From NCBI RefSeq assembly GCF_030147005.1, contig NZ_JASLAW010000095.1, positions 62,001 to 126,000 on the forward strand: a stretch of DNA of 64,000 bases, read 5' to 3'. This DNA comes from Pseudomonas sp. (GTDB taxonomy: Bacteria; Pseudomonadota; Gammaproteobacteria; Pseudomonadales; Pseudomonadaceae). Under the pieces are notes generated by a model. The model saw nothing but the letters and a program-made list of their open reading frames with translations, was not told the DNA's origin and ran no database searches. Position numbers and translations under genes: made by a program. Shown piece by piece: positions 1 to 8,035 of this stretch; within the stretch, counting starts at the first letter, position 1; each line of letters opens with the position of its first letter.

Positions 1-1719
1 ATCCCTGGCCCGCTGTATCCCCAGGCCGCGCCGCCGAAGCTGATGGCCGGGCAAGCGAAGGGCTATCAACACGTTGCCGATCATCATCTGCATCAGGTCA
101 TCACCTGTGACGCACCGCGTGAAGCGCTGACGTTTCTGTGTACCTGGCTCAACAGTTCAGCGCCGGGCGGCTTGCTTGCTGAACTCAAAGGCCGACGCCT
201 GGCGACGGCATTGCACGCCTCGGTGCTGTATCACTTTGCCGGGCAAGCTGTGCTGGATATCGACTTTACCCTCGACACCCAGGGTGACTCGACGATCCAG
301 ATTGAGGCGCTGTTGCACGACTGGCTGAGTTTTTTCGCACACAGCGACTGGACAGCATTACGCGAAGAGTTCGCCTTGCTTAATGCTCGCCAACAGCAGG
401 TCCAAAGCGCACTGGCACTGGCGCGTAACGATGTAGAAAACTTATCGGAACAAGGCGTCGCAGCCCTCAAGGCCATGCTCGACGCACTCGCCCTGCCGCC
501 CGCCACCCACGGGTGGCAGCTTCCCCCGAATAACCCCTTCCTTCGTCCAGCCGCCAAAGAGGAGCGTGCCGGTTTGATTCGCGGCCAGACCAGCGCCCAC
601 CGAGGCTTGCGCACCTTCGCCCAGGACCGCTCACGGGGTCGACGGGACCTGTCGGCGCTCACGTTCAGCCAGGCATTGGCGGATGACACTGACGAAGGCG
701 CGCTATACCTGCGCTGGCGATTCGACTCTGCAGTGCCTGCTGGCCTGGAAAACGCCTTGCAGCCGCTGCGCGAGCGTGCCGCTCAAGCGGGCGTCGAGTT
801 GTGTTTCGACACCATCGCCACTGACTGGCAGGTGAAAATGCTCGGCATCCACGAGCCCATGCCGGCCGTGCTTGAAGCGTTGGCGGGCTGCTTGAGCACT
901 GTCGACGAACACCTGCCGCCAGCGCCCGCGGTACCGATGATCGCCATCCGCGAACTGCTCAAGGCATTGCCCTTTTGCTGCAGCGGTGTGCCGCCAGCGC
1001 CCCAAGCGACGCCAGCCTCCTGGGCCACTGCTCGCTGGCACGGGCTGGGCTCAGGTTTACCAGCGGCCTGTGAAGCGGTGATCAAGACCGCCGCCGCACG
1101 GTTGCCCGGGCAACCTGCACAGCTCCAATACCCGCCTCAAACGCTCGAAGGTCAGCGCCTCTGGCACGAGATAAAAACCGAATCCAGCGAAGCGGCGGTG
1201 CTGTTGTTTTGCCCAACACCGACCCAGGCCTTGACCGATGAAGCCGCCTGGCGCTTGCTCGGTCATCTGCTGCAAGGGCCGTTCTACCAGCGCCTGCGAG
1301 TCGAACAACAAATCGGCTACGCCGTTTTCAGCGGCATCCGACAGATCAATGGGCAAACGGGCCTGCTGTTCGGCGTGCAGTCGCCCAGCGCTTCGCTCAG
1401 TGAGATCGTCGAACAGGTGCAGACTTTTCTGAAGCAACTGCCGTCATTGATCGAACGCAGCGCAGACATGGGTAACAACGCCTTGGCGCAGCAATTCACT
1501 GCCCGGTCGCTGCCTATGCCCCAAGCCGCTGATCTCTTGTGGCATGCGCAGTTGGCGGGACGCCCAGCGGGTTACCTGGAGCAATTACAAGATTTGATAC
1601 AAACCTGCTCACGCGAAGATATGCGCCTCGCCGCCCAACGCCTGAATGACGCCACGGGAGGCTGGCGCTGCATCGCCAACGGGCCGTGCATCCGGGGCGA
1701 CTGGTTGTCGGCGAATTGA
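1..1719 (+). CDS. pqqF: PQQ maturation peptidase PqqF, C-terminal part (5' end outside window)
   Basis: The open frame runs in from the window edge and ends at TGA 1717-1719, giving the last 572 residues of a roughly 800-residue protein. PqqF is an M16-family (pitrilysin-like) metallopeptidase that cuts the PqqA precursor during PQQ synthesis. The part seen contains the inactive-half landmarks of M16 enzymes, such as the R-V-E-Q-Q-I-G-Y-A-V-F stretch near base 1300. The zinc motif HxxEH belongs to the missing N-terminus and cannot be checked. The identification also rests on pqqA-E following directly. The 158-bp gap to pqqA holds a separate promoter region, so pqqF is probably not transcribed only with pqqABCDE. 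Confidence 0.9.
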   Translation: MPGPLYPQAAPPKLMAGQAKGYQHVADHHLHQVITCDAPREALTFLCTWLNSSAPGGLLAELKGRRLATALHASVLYHFAGQAVLDIDFTLDTQGDSTIQIEALLHDWLSFFAHSDWTALREEFALLNARQQQVQSALALARNDVENLSEQGVAALKAMLDALALPPATHGWQLPPNNPFLRPAAKEERAGLIRGQTSAHRGLRTFAQDRSRGRRDLSALTFSQALADDTDEGALYLRWRFDSAVPAGLENALQPLRERAAQAGVELCFDTIATDWQVKMLGIHEPMPAVLEALAGCLSTVDEHLPPAPAVPMIAIRELLKALPFCCSGVPPAPQATPASWATARWHGLGSGLPAACEAVIKTAAARLPGQPAQLQYPPQTLEGQRLWHEIKTESSEAAVLLFCPTPTQALTDEAAWRLLGHLLQGPFYQRLRVEQQIGYAVFSGIRQINGQTGLLFGVQSPSASLSEIVEQVQTFLKQLPSLIERSADMGNNALAQQFTARSLPMPQAADLLWHAQLAGRPAGYLEQLQDLIQTCSREDMRLAAQRLNDATGGWRCIANGPCIRGDWLSAN

Positions 1720-1775
1720 TCGTTGCCGACTCTGCAACAGGCTTTTTCTTTCAAGACAGCGCTAACTCGAAAAGA

Positions 1776-1798
1776 ATTGCGTAATATTCACACGCAAT
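1776..1798. promoter_or_regulatory. Inverted repeat upstream of pqqA (candidate operator)
   Basis: A perfect 7-bp inverted repeat, ATTGCGT and ACGCAAT, separated by 9 bp, lies about 80 bp before the pqqA start in the pqqF-pqqA gap. The arms and spacing suit a dimeric regulator. I do not know which protein binds it; the operator role is inferred. Confidence 0.4.
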
Positions 1799-1877
1799 AT
1801 CTGAACATCTCCAATGGGAGGTGGACTATATGTACTACTCGGTAGTGAACATCCCGTCCCTTGATAGGAGTATGAAT

Positions 1878-1952
1878 ATGACCTGGTCCAAACCTGCTTA
1901 CACCGATCTGCGCATCGGTTTCGAAGTCACCATGTACTTCGCCAGCCGCTAA
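1878..1952 (+). CDS. pqqA: PQQ precursor peptide PqqA
   Basis: This 24-residue peptide is the ribosomal precursor of pyrroloquinoline quinone. It carries the conserved E-V-T-M-Y core, with Glu16 and Tyr20, the two residues that are cross-linked and become PQQ. I chose the ATG at 1878 over the in-frame ATG at 1872 because AGGAG (1866-1870) is 7 nt from the former and only 1 nt from the latter. It is followed by a terminator-like hairpin before pqqB, which fits the usual need for more PqqA than enzymes. Confidence 0.96.
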   Translation: MTWSKPAYTDLRIGFEVTMYFASR

Positions 1953-1967
1953 TCCGCTGGGTAATAC

Positions 1968-2000
1968 AACGCCTCGGTTCGCCCGGGGCGTTTTTGTTTT
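1968..2000 (+). terminator. Intra-operon hairpin between pqqA and pqqB
   Basis: A stem pairs 1968-1977 with 1983-1992 (AACGCC with GGCGTT, then TCGG with CCGG including one G-T pair). It is followed directly by a T-rich run, TTTTTGTTTT. It should act as a partial terminator that lets pqqA be transcribed in excess of pqqBCDE. Confidence 0.75.
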
Positions 2001-2023
2001 GAGCTTTGCTTGATGGAGCGACC

Positions 2024-2935
2024 ATGTTTGTCCAGATTCTAGGTTCCGCCGCCGGCGGTGGCTTTCCGCAGTGGAATTGCAACTGCGTGAACTGCGCAGG
2101 TTTTCGTGATGGCAGCCTGCGGGCCCAGGCGCGTACCCAGTCGTCCATCGCGATTTCCGACGATGGCGTGAACTGGGTACTGTGCAACGCATCGCCGGAT
2201 ATTCGCGCGCAACTGCAGGGGTTTGCGCCGCTGCAACCCGGCCGCGCCCTGCGTGACACCGGCATCAGCGCGATCATCCTGATGGACAGCCAGATCGACC
2301 ACACCACCGGCCTGCTGAGCCTGCGCGAGGGCTGCCCGCACCAGGTATGGTGCACCGACATGGTTCATGAAGACCTGAGCACCGGTTTCCCACTGTTCAC
2401 CATGCTCACTCACTGGAACGGTGGCCTGGCCTGGAACCGCATCGAACTGGACGCCAGTTTCACTATCGCGGCCTGCCCCAACCTGCGCTTCACCCCACTG
2501 CCGCTGCGCAGCGCCGCACCGCCTTATTCGCCGCACCGCTTCGACCCCCACCCGGGCGACAACATTGGCCTGATCGTCGAAGACCTGCGCACCGGTGGCA
2601 AACTGTTCTACGCCCCAGGCCTGGGCAAGGTTGACACGCCGCTGCTGGACATCATGGCCGGCAGCGACTGCCTGTTGGTGGACGGCACAATGTGGGACGA
2701 CGACGAAATGCAGCGCCGCGGCGTCGGCACCCGCACCGGCCGCGAAATGGGCCACCTGGCGCAAAACGGGCCTGGCGGCATGCTTGAAGTGCTGGAGCAA
2801 TTGCCGGAGCAGCGCAAAGTCCTCATCCACATCAACAACACCAACCCGATCCTCGATGAAGACTCCCCCGAGCGAGCCGAGTTGGTGCGGCGTAATGTCG
2901 AAGTAGCCTACGACGGCATGAGCATCGAGTTGTAG
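2024..2935 (+). CDS. pqqB: PQQ biosynthesis protein PqqB
   Basis: PqqB (303 residues) is a metallo-beta-lactamase-fold protein that acts in PQQ synthesis, reported as a hydroxylase of the cross-linked tyrosine. The N-terminus M-F-V-Q-I-L-G-S-A-A-G-G-G-F-P-Q-W-N is diagnostic, with C-N-C-x-N-C nearby (a zinc-binding Cys cluster) and the D-S-Q-I-D-H metal motif further in. The start at 2024 has GGAG at 2015-2018. It sits 71 bp after pqqA beyond a leaky terminator and 10 bp before pqqC. Confidence 0.96.
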   Translation: MFVQILGSAAGGGFPQWNCNCVNCAGFRDGSLRAQARTQSSIAISDDGVNWVLCNASPDIRAQLQGFAPLQPGRALRDTGISAIILMDSQIDHTTGLLSLREGCPHQVWCTDMVHEDLSTGFPLFTMLTHWNGGLAWNRIELDASFTIAACPNLRFTPLPLRSAAPPYSPHRFDPHPGDNIGLIVEDLRTGGKLFYAPGLGKVDTPLLDIMAGSDCLLVDGTMWDDDEMQRRGVGTRTGREMGHLAQNGPGGMLEVLEQLPEQRKVLIHINNTNPILDEDSPERAELVRRNVEVAYDGMSIEL

Positions 2936-2945
2936 GAGATCTGAT

Positions 2946-3698
2946 ATGACTGATACACCGATGAACACTGAAGAATTCGAACACGCCCTGCGCGCCAAAG
3001 GCGCCTTCTACCACATCCACCACCCGTACCACGTGGCGATGTACGAAGGCCGCGCCACTCGCGAGCAGATCCAGGGCTGGGTCGCCAACCGCTTCTACTA
3101 TCAGGTGAACATTCCCCTCAAGGACGCCGCGATCCTGGCCAACTGCCCGGACCGGGAAATCCGTCGCGAGTGGATCCAGCGCCTGCTCGATCACGATGGC
3201 GCGCCCGGTGAAGACGGTGGCATCGAAGCCTGGCTGCGCCTGGGCCAGGCCGTGGGCCTCGACCCGGACCAACTGCGCTCCCAGGAACTGGTGCTGCCCG
3301 GCGTACGCTTTGCGGTAGACGCCTACGTCAACTTCGCCCGCCGCGCCAATTGGCAAGAAGCCGCCAGCAGTTCGCTGACCGAACTGTTCGCGCCGCAGAT
3401 CCACCAGTCGCGCCTCGACAGCTGGCCGCAGCATTACCCGTGGATCGACCCGGCCGGCTACGACTACTTCCGCACCCGACTGGGCCAGGCCCGTCGCGAT
3501 GTGGAACACGGGTTGGCGATCACCCTGCAGCACTACACCACCCGTGAAGGCCAGGAGCGCATGCTGGAAATTCTCCAGTTCAAACTGGACATCCTGTGGA
3601 GCATGCTCGACGCCATGAGTATGGCTTACGAACTGAACCGCCCGCCGTACCACAGCGTGACCGCAGAGCGGGTCTGGCATAAAGGGATCAACCTATGA
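2946..3698 (+). CDS. pqqC: Pyrroloquinoline-quinone synthase PqqC
   Basis: PqqC (250 residues) is a cofactorless oxidase of the haem-oxygenase-like all-helical fold that performs the last ring closure and eight-electron oxidation to PQQ. The length and the conserved H-I-H-H-P-Y-H and N-R-F-Y-Y-Q-x-N-I-P segments are typical. The SD AGGAG at 2934-2938 overlaps the pqqB stop. The 3' end overlaps pqqD by 4 bp (ATGA), indicating translational coupling. Confidence 0.97.
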   Translation: MTDTPMNTEEFEHALRAKGAFYHIHHPYHVAMYEGRATREQIQGWVANRFYYQVNIPLKDAAILANCPDREIRREWIQRLLDHDGAPGEDGGIEAWLRLGQAVGLDPDQLRSQELVLPGVRFAVDAYVNFARRANWQEAASSSLTELFAPQIHQSRLDSWPQHYPWIDPAGYDYFRTRLGQARRDVEHGLAITLQHYTTREGQERMLEILQFKLDILWSMLDAMSMAYELNRPPYHSVTAERVWHKGINL

Positions 3699-3970
3699 GT
3701 TTCGATCGAAGCAGAAAACCGACCTGGCGCCCGGGCTATCGCTACCAATACGAGCCCGCGCAGAAAGGCCATGTGCTGCTCTACCCGGAAGGCATGATCA
3801 AGCTCAACGACAGCGCCGCGCTGATTGGTGGCTTGATTGACGGCGAGCGCGACGTCGCAGCCATCATCGCCGAGCTGGACAAGCAATTCCCCGGCGTGCC
3901 GGAACTCGGTGAAGACATCGAGCAATTCATGGAGGTCGCCCGTGTCGAGCACTGGATTACCCTTGCCTGA
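3695..3970 (+). CDS. pqqD: PqqA-binding chaperone PqqD
   Basis: PqqD (91 residues) is the peptide chaperone (RRE family) that holds PqqA and presents it to the radical-SAM enzyme PqqE. The N-terminal R-K-P-T-W-R-P-G-Y-R-Y-Q-Y-E and the L-L-Y-P-E-G segment are characteristic. It overlaps pqqC by 4 bp and pqqE by 29 bp, so the three genes are translationally linked. Confidence 0.95.
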   Translation: MSFDRSRKPTWRPGYRYQYEPAQKGHVLLYPEGMIKLNDSAALIGGLIDGERDVAAIIAELDKQFPGVPELGEDIEQFMEVARVEHWITLA

Positions 3971-5093
3971 AAAACCCGCTATCGGCCTGCCGCTTTGGCT
4001 GCTCGCCGAGTTGACCTACCGCTGCCCGCTGCAGTGTCCGTATTGCTCCAACCCGCTGGATTTTGCCGAGCAGGGCAAGGAGCTCAGTACCGAGCAATGG
4101 GTCAAGGTATTTCGCGAGGCCCGCGAAATGGGCGCCGCTCAGCTGGGGTTTTCCGGCGGTGAACCGCTGGTGCGCCAGGACCTGGCCGAGCTGATCTTTG
4201 AGGCCCGCAAACTGGGGTTTTACACCAACCTGATCACGTCAGGCATCGGCCTGACTGAACAGAAGATCAGCGACTTCAAAAAGGCCGGCCTGGACCATAT
4301 CCAGATCAGCTTCCAGGCCAGCGACGAACAGGTGAACAACCTGCTGGCCGGCTCGAAAAAAGCCTTCGCGCAAAAGCTGGAAATGGCCCGCGCGGTGAAA
4401 GCCCACGGTTATCCGATGGTGCTGAACTTCGTGACCCATCGGCACAACATCGACAAGATCGACCGCATTATCGAGCTGTGCATCGCGCTCGAGGCGGACT
4501 TTGTCGAGCTTGCCACCTGCCAGTTCTACGGCTGGGCGCAGCTCAATCGTGTGGGGTTATTGCCGACCAAGGAACAACTGGTACGCGCCGAACGCATTAC
4601 CAACGAATACCGCGCCAGGCTCGAAGCGGAGGGCCATCCATGCAAGTTGATTTTCGTGACGCCGGATTACTACGAAGAACGTCCGAAAGCCTGCATGAAT
4701 GGCTGGGGCAGCATTTTTCTGACAGTGACGCCGGACGGTACCGCCCTGCCCTGTCATGGCGCCCGACAGATGCCGGTGCAGTTTCCCAATGTGCGCGACC
4801 ACAGCATGCAGCACATCTGGTACGACTCTTTCGGCTTCAACCGGTTTCGCGGCTACGATTGGATGCCCGAGCCGTGCCGTTCATGCGATGAGAAGGAAAA
4901 GGACTTCGGCGGCTGCCGTTGCCAGGCCTTCATGCTCACGGGGGATGCGAGCAATGCCGACCCGGTGTGCAGCAAGTCCGAGCAGCACGGCATCATCCTG
5001 CAAGCGCGGGAAGAAGCCGAACATGCCACCCAGACCATTGAGCAACTGGCGTTTCGCAATGAGCGCAATTCACGCCTCATTGCCAAAGGCTGA
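3942..5093 (+). CDS. pqqE: PqqA peptide cyclase PqqE (radical SAM)
   Basis: PqqE (383 residues) forms the Glu-Tyr carbon-carbon bond in PqqA. The radical-SAM motif is C28-x3-C32-x2-C35, and a C-terminal SPASM region has further cysteines (C-H-G-A-R, C-R-S-C, G-G-C-R-C and a final V-C-S-K). The frame is open further upstream, but I place the start at GTG 3942 because GGAGG (3931-3935) precedes it by 6 nt and the resulting N-terminus leads straight into K-P-A-I-G-L-P-L-W-L-L-A-E-L-T-Y. It overlaps the end of pqqD. Confidence 0.95.
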   Translation: MSSTGLPLPEKPAIGLPLWLLAELTYRCPLQCPYCSNPLDFAEQGKELSTEQWVKVFREAREMGAAQLGFSGGEPLVRQDLAELIFEARKLGFYTNLITSGIGLTEQKISDFKKAGLDHIQISFQASDEQVNNLLAGSKKAFAQKLEMARAVKAHGYPMVLNFVTHRHNIDKIDRIIELCIALEADFVELATCQFYGWAQLNRVGLLPTKEQLVRAERITNEYRARLEAEGHPCKLIFVTPDYYEERPKACMNGWGSIFLTVTPDGTALPCHGARQMPVQFPNVRDHSMQHIWYDSFGFNRFRGYDWMPEPCRSCDEKEKDFGGCRCQAFMLTGDASNADPVCSKSEQHGIILQAREEAEHATQTIEQLAFRNERNSRLIAKG

Positions 5094-5098
5094 CGGCC

Positions 5099-5257
5099 TC
5101 AGCGCTTGGCGATGATGTACACGGCGTGAATGACGCCGGGGAAGTAACCGCACAGGGTCAGCAGGATGTTCAGCCAGAATGCGCCGCCGAATCCTACTTG
5201 CAGGAACACACCCAGTGGCGGCAGCAGAATGGCGATGATGATACGAATGATGTCCAT
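5099..5257 (-). CDS. Pmp3/YqaE family small membrane protein
   Basis: This 52-residue peptide starts M-D-I-I-R-I-I-I-A-I-L-L-P-P-L-G-V-F-L and has the second helix L-N-I-L-L-T-L-C-G-Y-F-P-G-V-I-H-A. Both are hallmarks of the Pmp3/YqaE (UPF0057) family of two-helix membrane peptides linked to osmotic and cold stress. It is convergent with pqqE, 5 bp away. The upstream strand has GAACCC, 16 bp and TCGATT, weakly like an AlgU-type promoter. Its role in this organism is inferred from the family only. Confidence 0.85.
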   Translation of the reverse strand: MDIIRIIIAILLPPLGVFLQVGFGGAFWLNILLTLCGYFPGVIHAVYIIAKR

Positions 5258-5365
5258 GGGGTAGCTCCAGAAAATCGGCTCGTGTGAGCCGTGTAGCTAA
5301 TCGACATTGGCGCTTCGTGAGGGTTCAGTGGCTCCCGGCATTGAAACATTCACTAACGAGCAGAC

Positions 5366-5405
5366 AAAAAAACGCCCCCAGCCAAAAGAATCAGGCTGGA
5401 GGCGC
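5366..5405 (-). terminator. Rho-independent terminator of the aminotransferase gene
   Basis: On the minus strand a GC-rich stem (arms about 5373-5383 and 5393-5404, CGCC...CAGCC pairing with GGCTG...GGCG) is followed by seven T residues (5366-5372). It lies just past the stop of the gene ending at 5438. Confidence 0.85.
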
Positions 5406-5437
5406 CGCGTATTCCGCGAGACGGTTCAGGAAAGGGG

Positions 5438-6700
5438 TCAGACAGCGATGCCCTTGCGGCATTGCAGTTGGGCGGTACGTACTCGAGAGAAGGCACGAGC
5501 AAGGCGCAGGAGCATTTCGTCAATGTGGTTTTTGCTGACGTTCAGGGCGGGTGTGAAGCGCAAACAATCGGGCTGCGCGGCGGTGAGGATCAGACCTTCG
5601 TGCAGCGCGGCCTTTGCCACGGCAGCCGCAGAATCGTCCGACAGTGTCAGGCCCCATATCAGCCCGTTGCCGCGCAATTGCCCGTGCTCGTAACGGTAGG
5701 CCAGGCGGGCAAGGCCTTCTGCCAGGTACAGGCCGGCTTCGCGAACGCGGTCGAGAAAGCCGCCTGCCAATACGGCATCGAGTACCGCAATACCCGCTGC
5801 CGCCATCAGCGCATTACCGTGATGCGTACCGTCCAGTTCGCCCGCCTCGAAGCAACAGGCTGTGCCGCGTGCCAGCAGCGCCGCCAACGGCACGCCACCG
5901 CCCAGGCCTTTGCCGAGGGTAACGATGTCGGCGCGTACGCCGTATTGCTGTTCGGCGAGCAAGCTGCCGCACCGGCCAATCCCGGTTTGCACTTCGTCAA
6001 GAATCAACAGGATCCCCAGTTCGCGACACAGCCGTTCGACGCCTTTGAGGTAGCGTTCAGTCGCGGGGATGACTCCGGCGGCGCTTTGGATCGGCTCCAG
6101 CATGATGGCGACAGTGCGCGCATCAACGGCTGCGTGCAGGGCCGGCAGATCATTGAATGGCACATGGCTGAAGCCCGGCAATTGCGGTTCGAAACGGTTT
6201 TCGCAGGCCACTGCCGAAGCCGCCAACGCGGTGAGACTACGGCCATGGCACCCGTTGCTCACCGTAATGATGTGGTAAGCGCCGCCGCGATGCCGCTGGC
6301 CCCATTTGCGCGCCAGCCTGATGGCCGCTTCACAGGCCTCCGCGCCGCTGTTGAGCAGGTACGCTTGATCGCTGCCGGTGTGATGGCACAGGCGGTCAAC
6401 CAGGTCGAGCTGAACCCGGTTGTGCAAACCAATGCCCGGGTTGATCACGGTTTGCAGCTGTTCGGCAATGGCGTCGCGCACCACTTGCGGGCTGTGACCA
6501 AGGCTATTGGCGCCGCCACCTTGGCTGAAATCCAGGTAGGCACGTTCGTCACTGTCCGAAAGCCAGGCACCTTGCCCCTGGACGAAAACCTCAGGGGGAC
6601 GCGCGGCGGTGGGCATCAGGCACTGGCTGGAAAAATCCTGACGCGGAGCCTGCAGCACCAAGTCGTCAAGGCTCGGCGCCGCGCGGCGAAACAGGTTCAC
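5438..6700 (-). CDS. Class III PLP-dependent aminotransferase (PqqI-like by position)
   Basis: This 420-residue protein has fold-type I aminotransferase landmarks: N-S-G-A-E-A at 117-122 for cofactor phosphate, D235 in L-D-E-V-Q-T-G, and Schiff-base K264 in T-L-G-K-G-L-G-G-G. It resembles acetylornithine/succinyldiaminopimelate and related omega-aminotransferases, but the substrate cannot be read from the sequence. It is divergent from a LysR regulator. From memory, an aminotransferase and a LysR gene next to pqqE were named pqqI and pqqH in P. fluorescens B16, so it may be co-inherited with PQQ genes; a direct PQQ role is unproven. Confidence 0.85.
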   Translation of the reverse strand: MNLFRRAAPSLDDLVLQAPRQDFSSQCLMPTAARPPEVFVQGQGAWLSDSDERAYLDFSQGGGANSLGHSPQVVRDAIAEQLQTVINPGIGLHNRVQLDLVDRLCHHTGSDQAYLLNSGAEACEAAIRLARKWGQRHRGGAYHIITVSNGCHGRSLTALAASAVACENRFEPQLPGFSHVPFNDLPALHAAVDARTVAIMLEPIQSAAGVIPATERYLKGVERLCRELGILLILDEVQTGIGRCGSLLAEQQYGVRADIVTLGKGLGGGVPLAALLARGTACCFEAGELDGTHHGNALMAAAGIAVLDAVLAGGFLDRVREAGLYLAEGLARLAYRYEHGQLRGNGLIWGLTLSDDSAAAVAKAALHEGLILTAAQPDCLRFTPALNVSKNHIDEMLLRLARAFSRVRTAQLQCRKGIAV

Positions 6701-6896
6701 ACTTCACCCCCGGCAGCAACCGGACCTTGGTAGGTACCGAGTACAAACACTGTGCTGAGGTTTTTTGCCTTGCCTATGTAAACGCCATTACCAAAAACGT
6801 TTTTCATTGCCCGATCCGGCCCTGTAAGCCCTGCGAATAGGCGCTAGACTAGGCGGCTACGGGGCCAGCGGCCATTTCGATTTTCCAGCTTTTTCG

Positions 6897-6911
6897 ATAA
6901 GCAAACCTTAT
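6897..6911. promoter_or_regulatory. LysR-type box (T-N11-A) over the regulator's own start codon
   Basis: ATAAG, 5 bp, CTTAT is a perfect interrupted palindrome with the T-N11-A spacing (6898 to 6910) typical of LysR-type sites. It overlaps the ATG at 6910 in the 209-bp divergent gap. Binding here would fit autorepression and control of the divergent aminotransferase gene; this is inferred. Confidence 0.55.
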
Positions 6912-7809
6912 GGATTTCAAGCAACTGCGTTATTTCGTCGCGGTGTACGAGGAAGGCCATGTAGGCCGCGCCGCGGAGCGTCTGTCGATCTCCCAACCGG
7001 CCTTGTCGCAGCAGGTTCGCCAACTGGAGCAGAACCTCGACGTGAGCCTGTTCGAACGCAGCAGCAAACGCCTGCTCCCCACGCTGGCCGCGCACACGCT
7101 GTACAACCACGCCTTGCCCCTGATCGATGGCATGCAGCAAGCCGTGGAGGCGTTGCGCAACTTCAAGGGCCAGGCGATGCGAACCCTGGCCATCGGTGTG
7201 CTGCAAACCGTGCATACCAGCCTGGTGCCGCAGATGCTGGAGCGGGTGCGCAAGGCCCAACCCCACTTGGTCGTGCAGATTTACGAATTGACCGGGCTTG
7301 AAATCGAGCGGCGGCTGCTTAATGGCTCGCTGGACATCGGCATCAGCTACCTGCCACCGCGCCAGCCGGGCCTGCATGGCGTGTTGTTGTATGAAGATGA
7401 ATTGAAGGTGGTCATCCCTGATCAACATCCGTTGCGGGAATTCAAGAAGGTCTCGCTGAAACAGGCAGCCGAGTTGCCGATGTTGCTGCTGGGGGAAGAG
7501 TTTCAGGTGCGACAGATCTGGCAGGGCCAGTTGGCCAACCTGGGGCGGCGCCCGCAGGTGCAGGCCGAGCTCAATACGATGGTGGGGATTCTCGATAGCC
7601 TGCCCCACACGCAGTTGGCCACCGTGCTGCCGGGACGTTCCCAGGACGAACACAACAGCCAGTCGCTGCTGTGGAAACCCTTGAGCGAACCCAGGGTGCC
7701 GTTGAAAGTCGGTTTGGTATGCCGTGACGTGCAGCGCCAGCAAGCGACGATGGCATTGCTGCGCACTTTGCTCAAAGACGTGATGAATGCCCCGCAGGCA
7801 GGCGCCTGA
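6910..7809 (+). CDS. LysR family transcriptional regulator (PqqH-like by position)
   Basis: This 299-residue protein has an N-terminal winged HTH (about residues 1-60, M-D-F-K-Q-L-R-Y-F-V-A-V then A-A-E-R-L-S-I-S-Q-P-A-L-S-Q-Q-V-R-Q-L-E) and a periplasmic-binding-like effector domain (about 90-295), similar to the CynR/CysB-type layout. It is divergently transcribed from the aminotransferase gene, which it probably controls. A hairpin terminator follows 22 bp after the stop. The effector is unknown. Confidence 0.9.
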   Translation: MDFKQLRYFVAVYEEGHVGRAAERLSISQPALSQQVRQLEQNLDVSLFERSSKRLLPTLAAHTLYNHALPLIDGMQQAVEALRNFKGQAMRTLAIGVLQTVHTSLVPQMLERVRKAQPHLVVQIYELTGLEIERRLLNGSLDIGISYLPPRQPGLHGVLLYEDELKVVIPDQHPLREFKKVSLKQAAELPMLLLGEEFQVRQIWQGQLANLGRRPQVQAELNTMVGILDSLPHTQLATVLPGRSQDEHNSQSLLWKPLSEPRVPLKVGLVCRDVQRQQATMALLRTLLKDVMNAPQAGA

Positions 7810-7831
7810 CTTTTTCGCGGGCAAAAGAAAA

Positions 7832-7850
7832 CCCCGCCGAGGCGGGGCTT
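7832..7850. terminator. Bidirectional terminator between LysR gene and acyl-CoA dehydrogenase gene
   Basis: CCCCGCC (7832-7838) pairs with GGCGGGG (7841-7847) with a 2-nt gap. On the minus strand the stem is followed by TTTTCTTTT; on the plus strand by CTTTG. It can serve both converging genes. Confidence 0.75.
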
Positions 7851-8003
7851 TGCAGACTGTTTCCCTGACATCCATTTCACTCCGCCTTCCTGGCAGAATC
7901 CTACGTGTCCGTGTTGTTGCTTTGCGCTTCCTGCGCGACGTCCATGTGAAGTAGATTATCCGTGGATCCAATTTGGCGATAGAGGACGATTAGCAGCACG
8001 TCA

Positions 8004-8021
8004 TGTAAGAGATTGCTTACA
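8004..8021. repeat. Short perfect inverted repeat near the end of the acyl-CoA dehydrogenase gene
   Basis: TGTAAG and CTTACA are separated by 6 bp, 15 bp past the stop at 8036 (minus strand). The position suits an mRNA 3' hairpin more than an operator. Otherwise the 7851-8035 gap shows nothing I can name. Confidence 0.35.
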
Positions 8022-8035
8022 CGCATCCCTCGCCC

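Noticed and set aside
5284..5693. Plus-strand frames over the terminator at 5366-5405
   Set aside because: They run through a clear intrinsic terminator and into the antisense of the aminotransferase gene.
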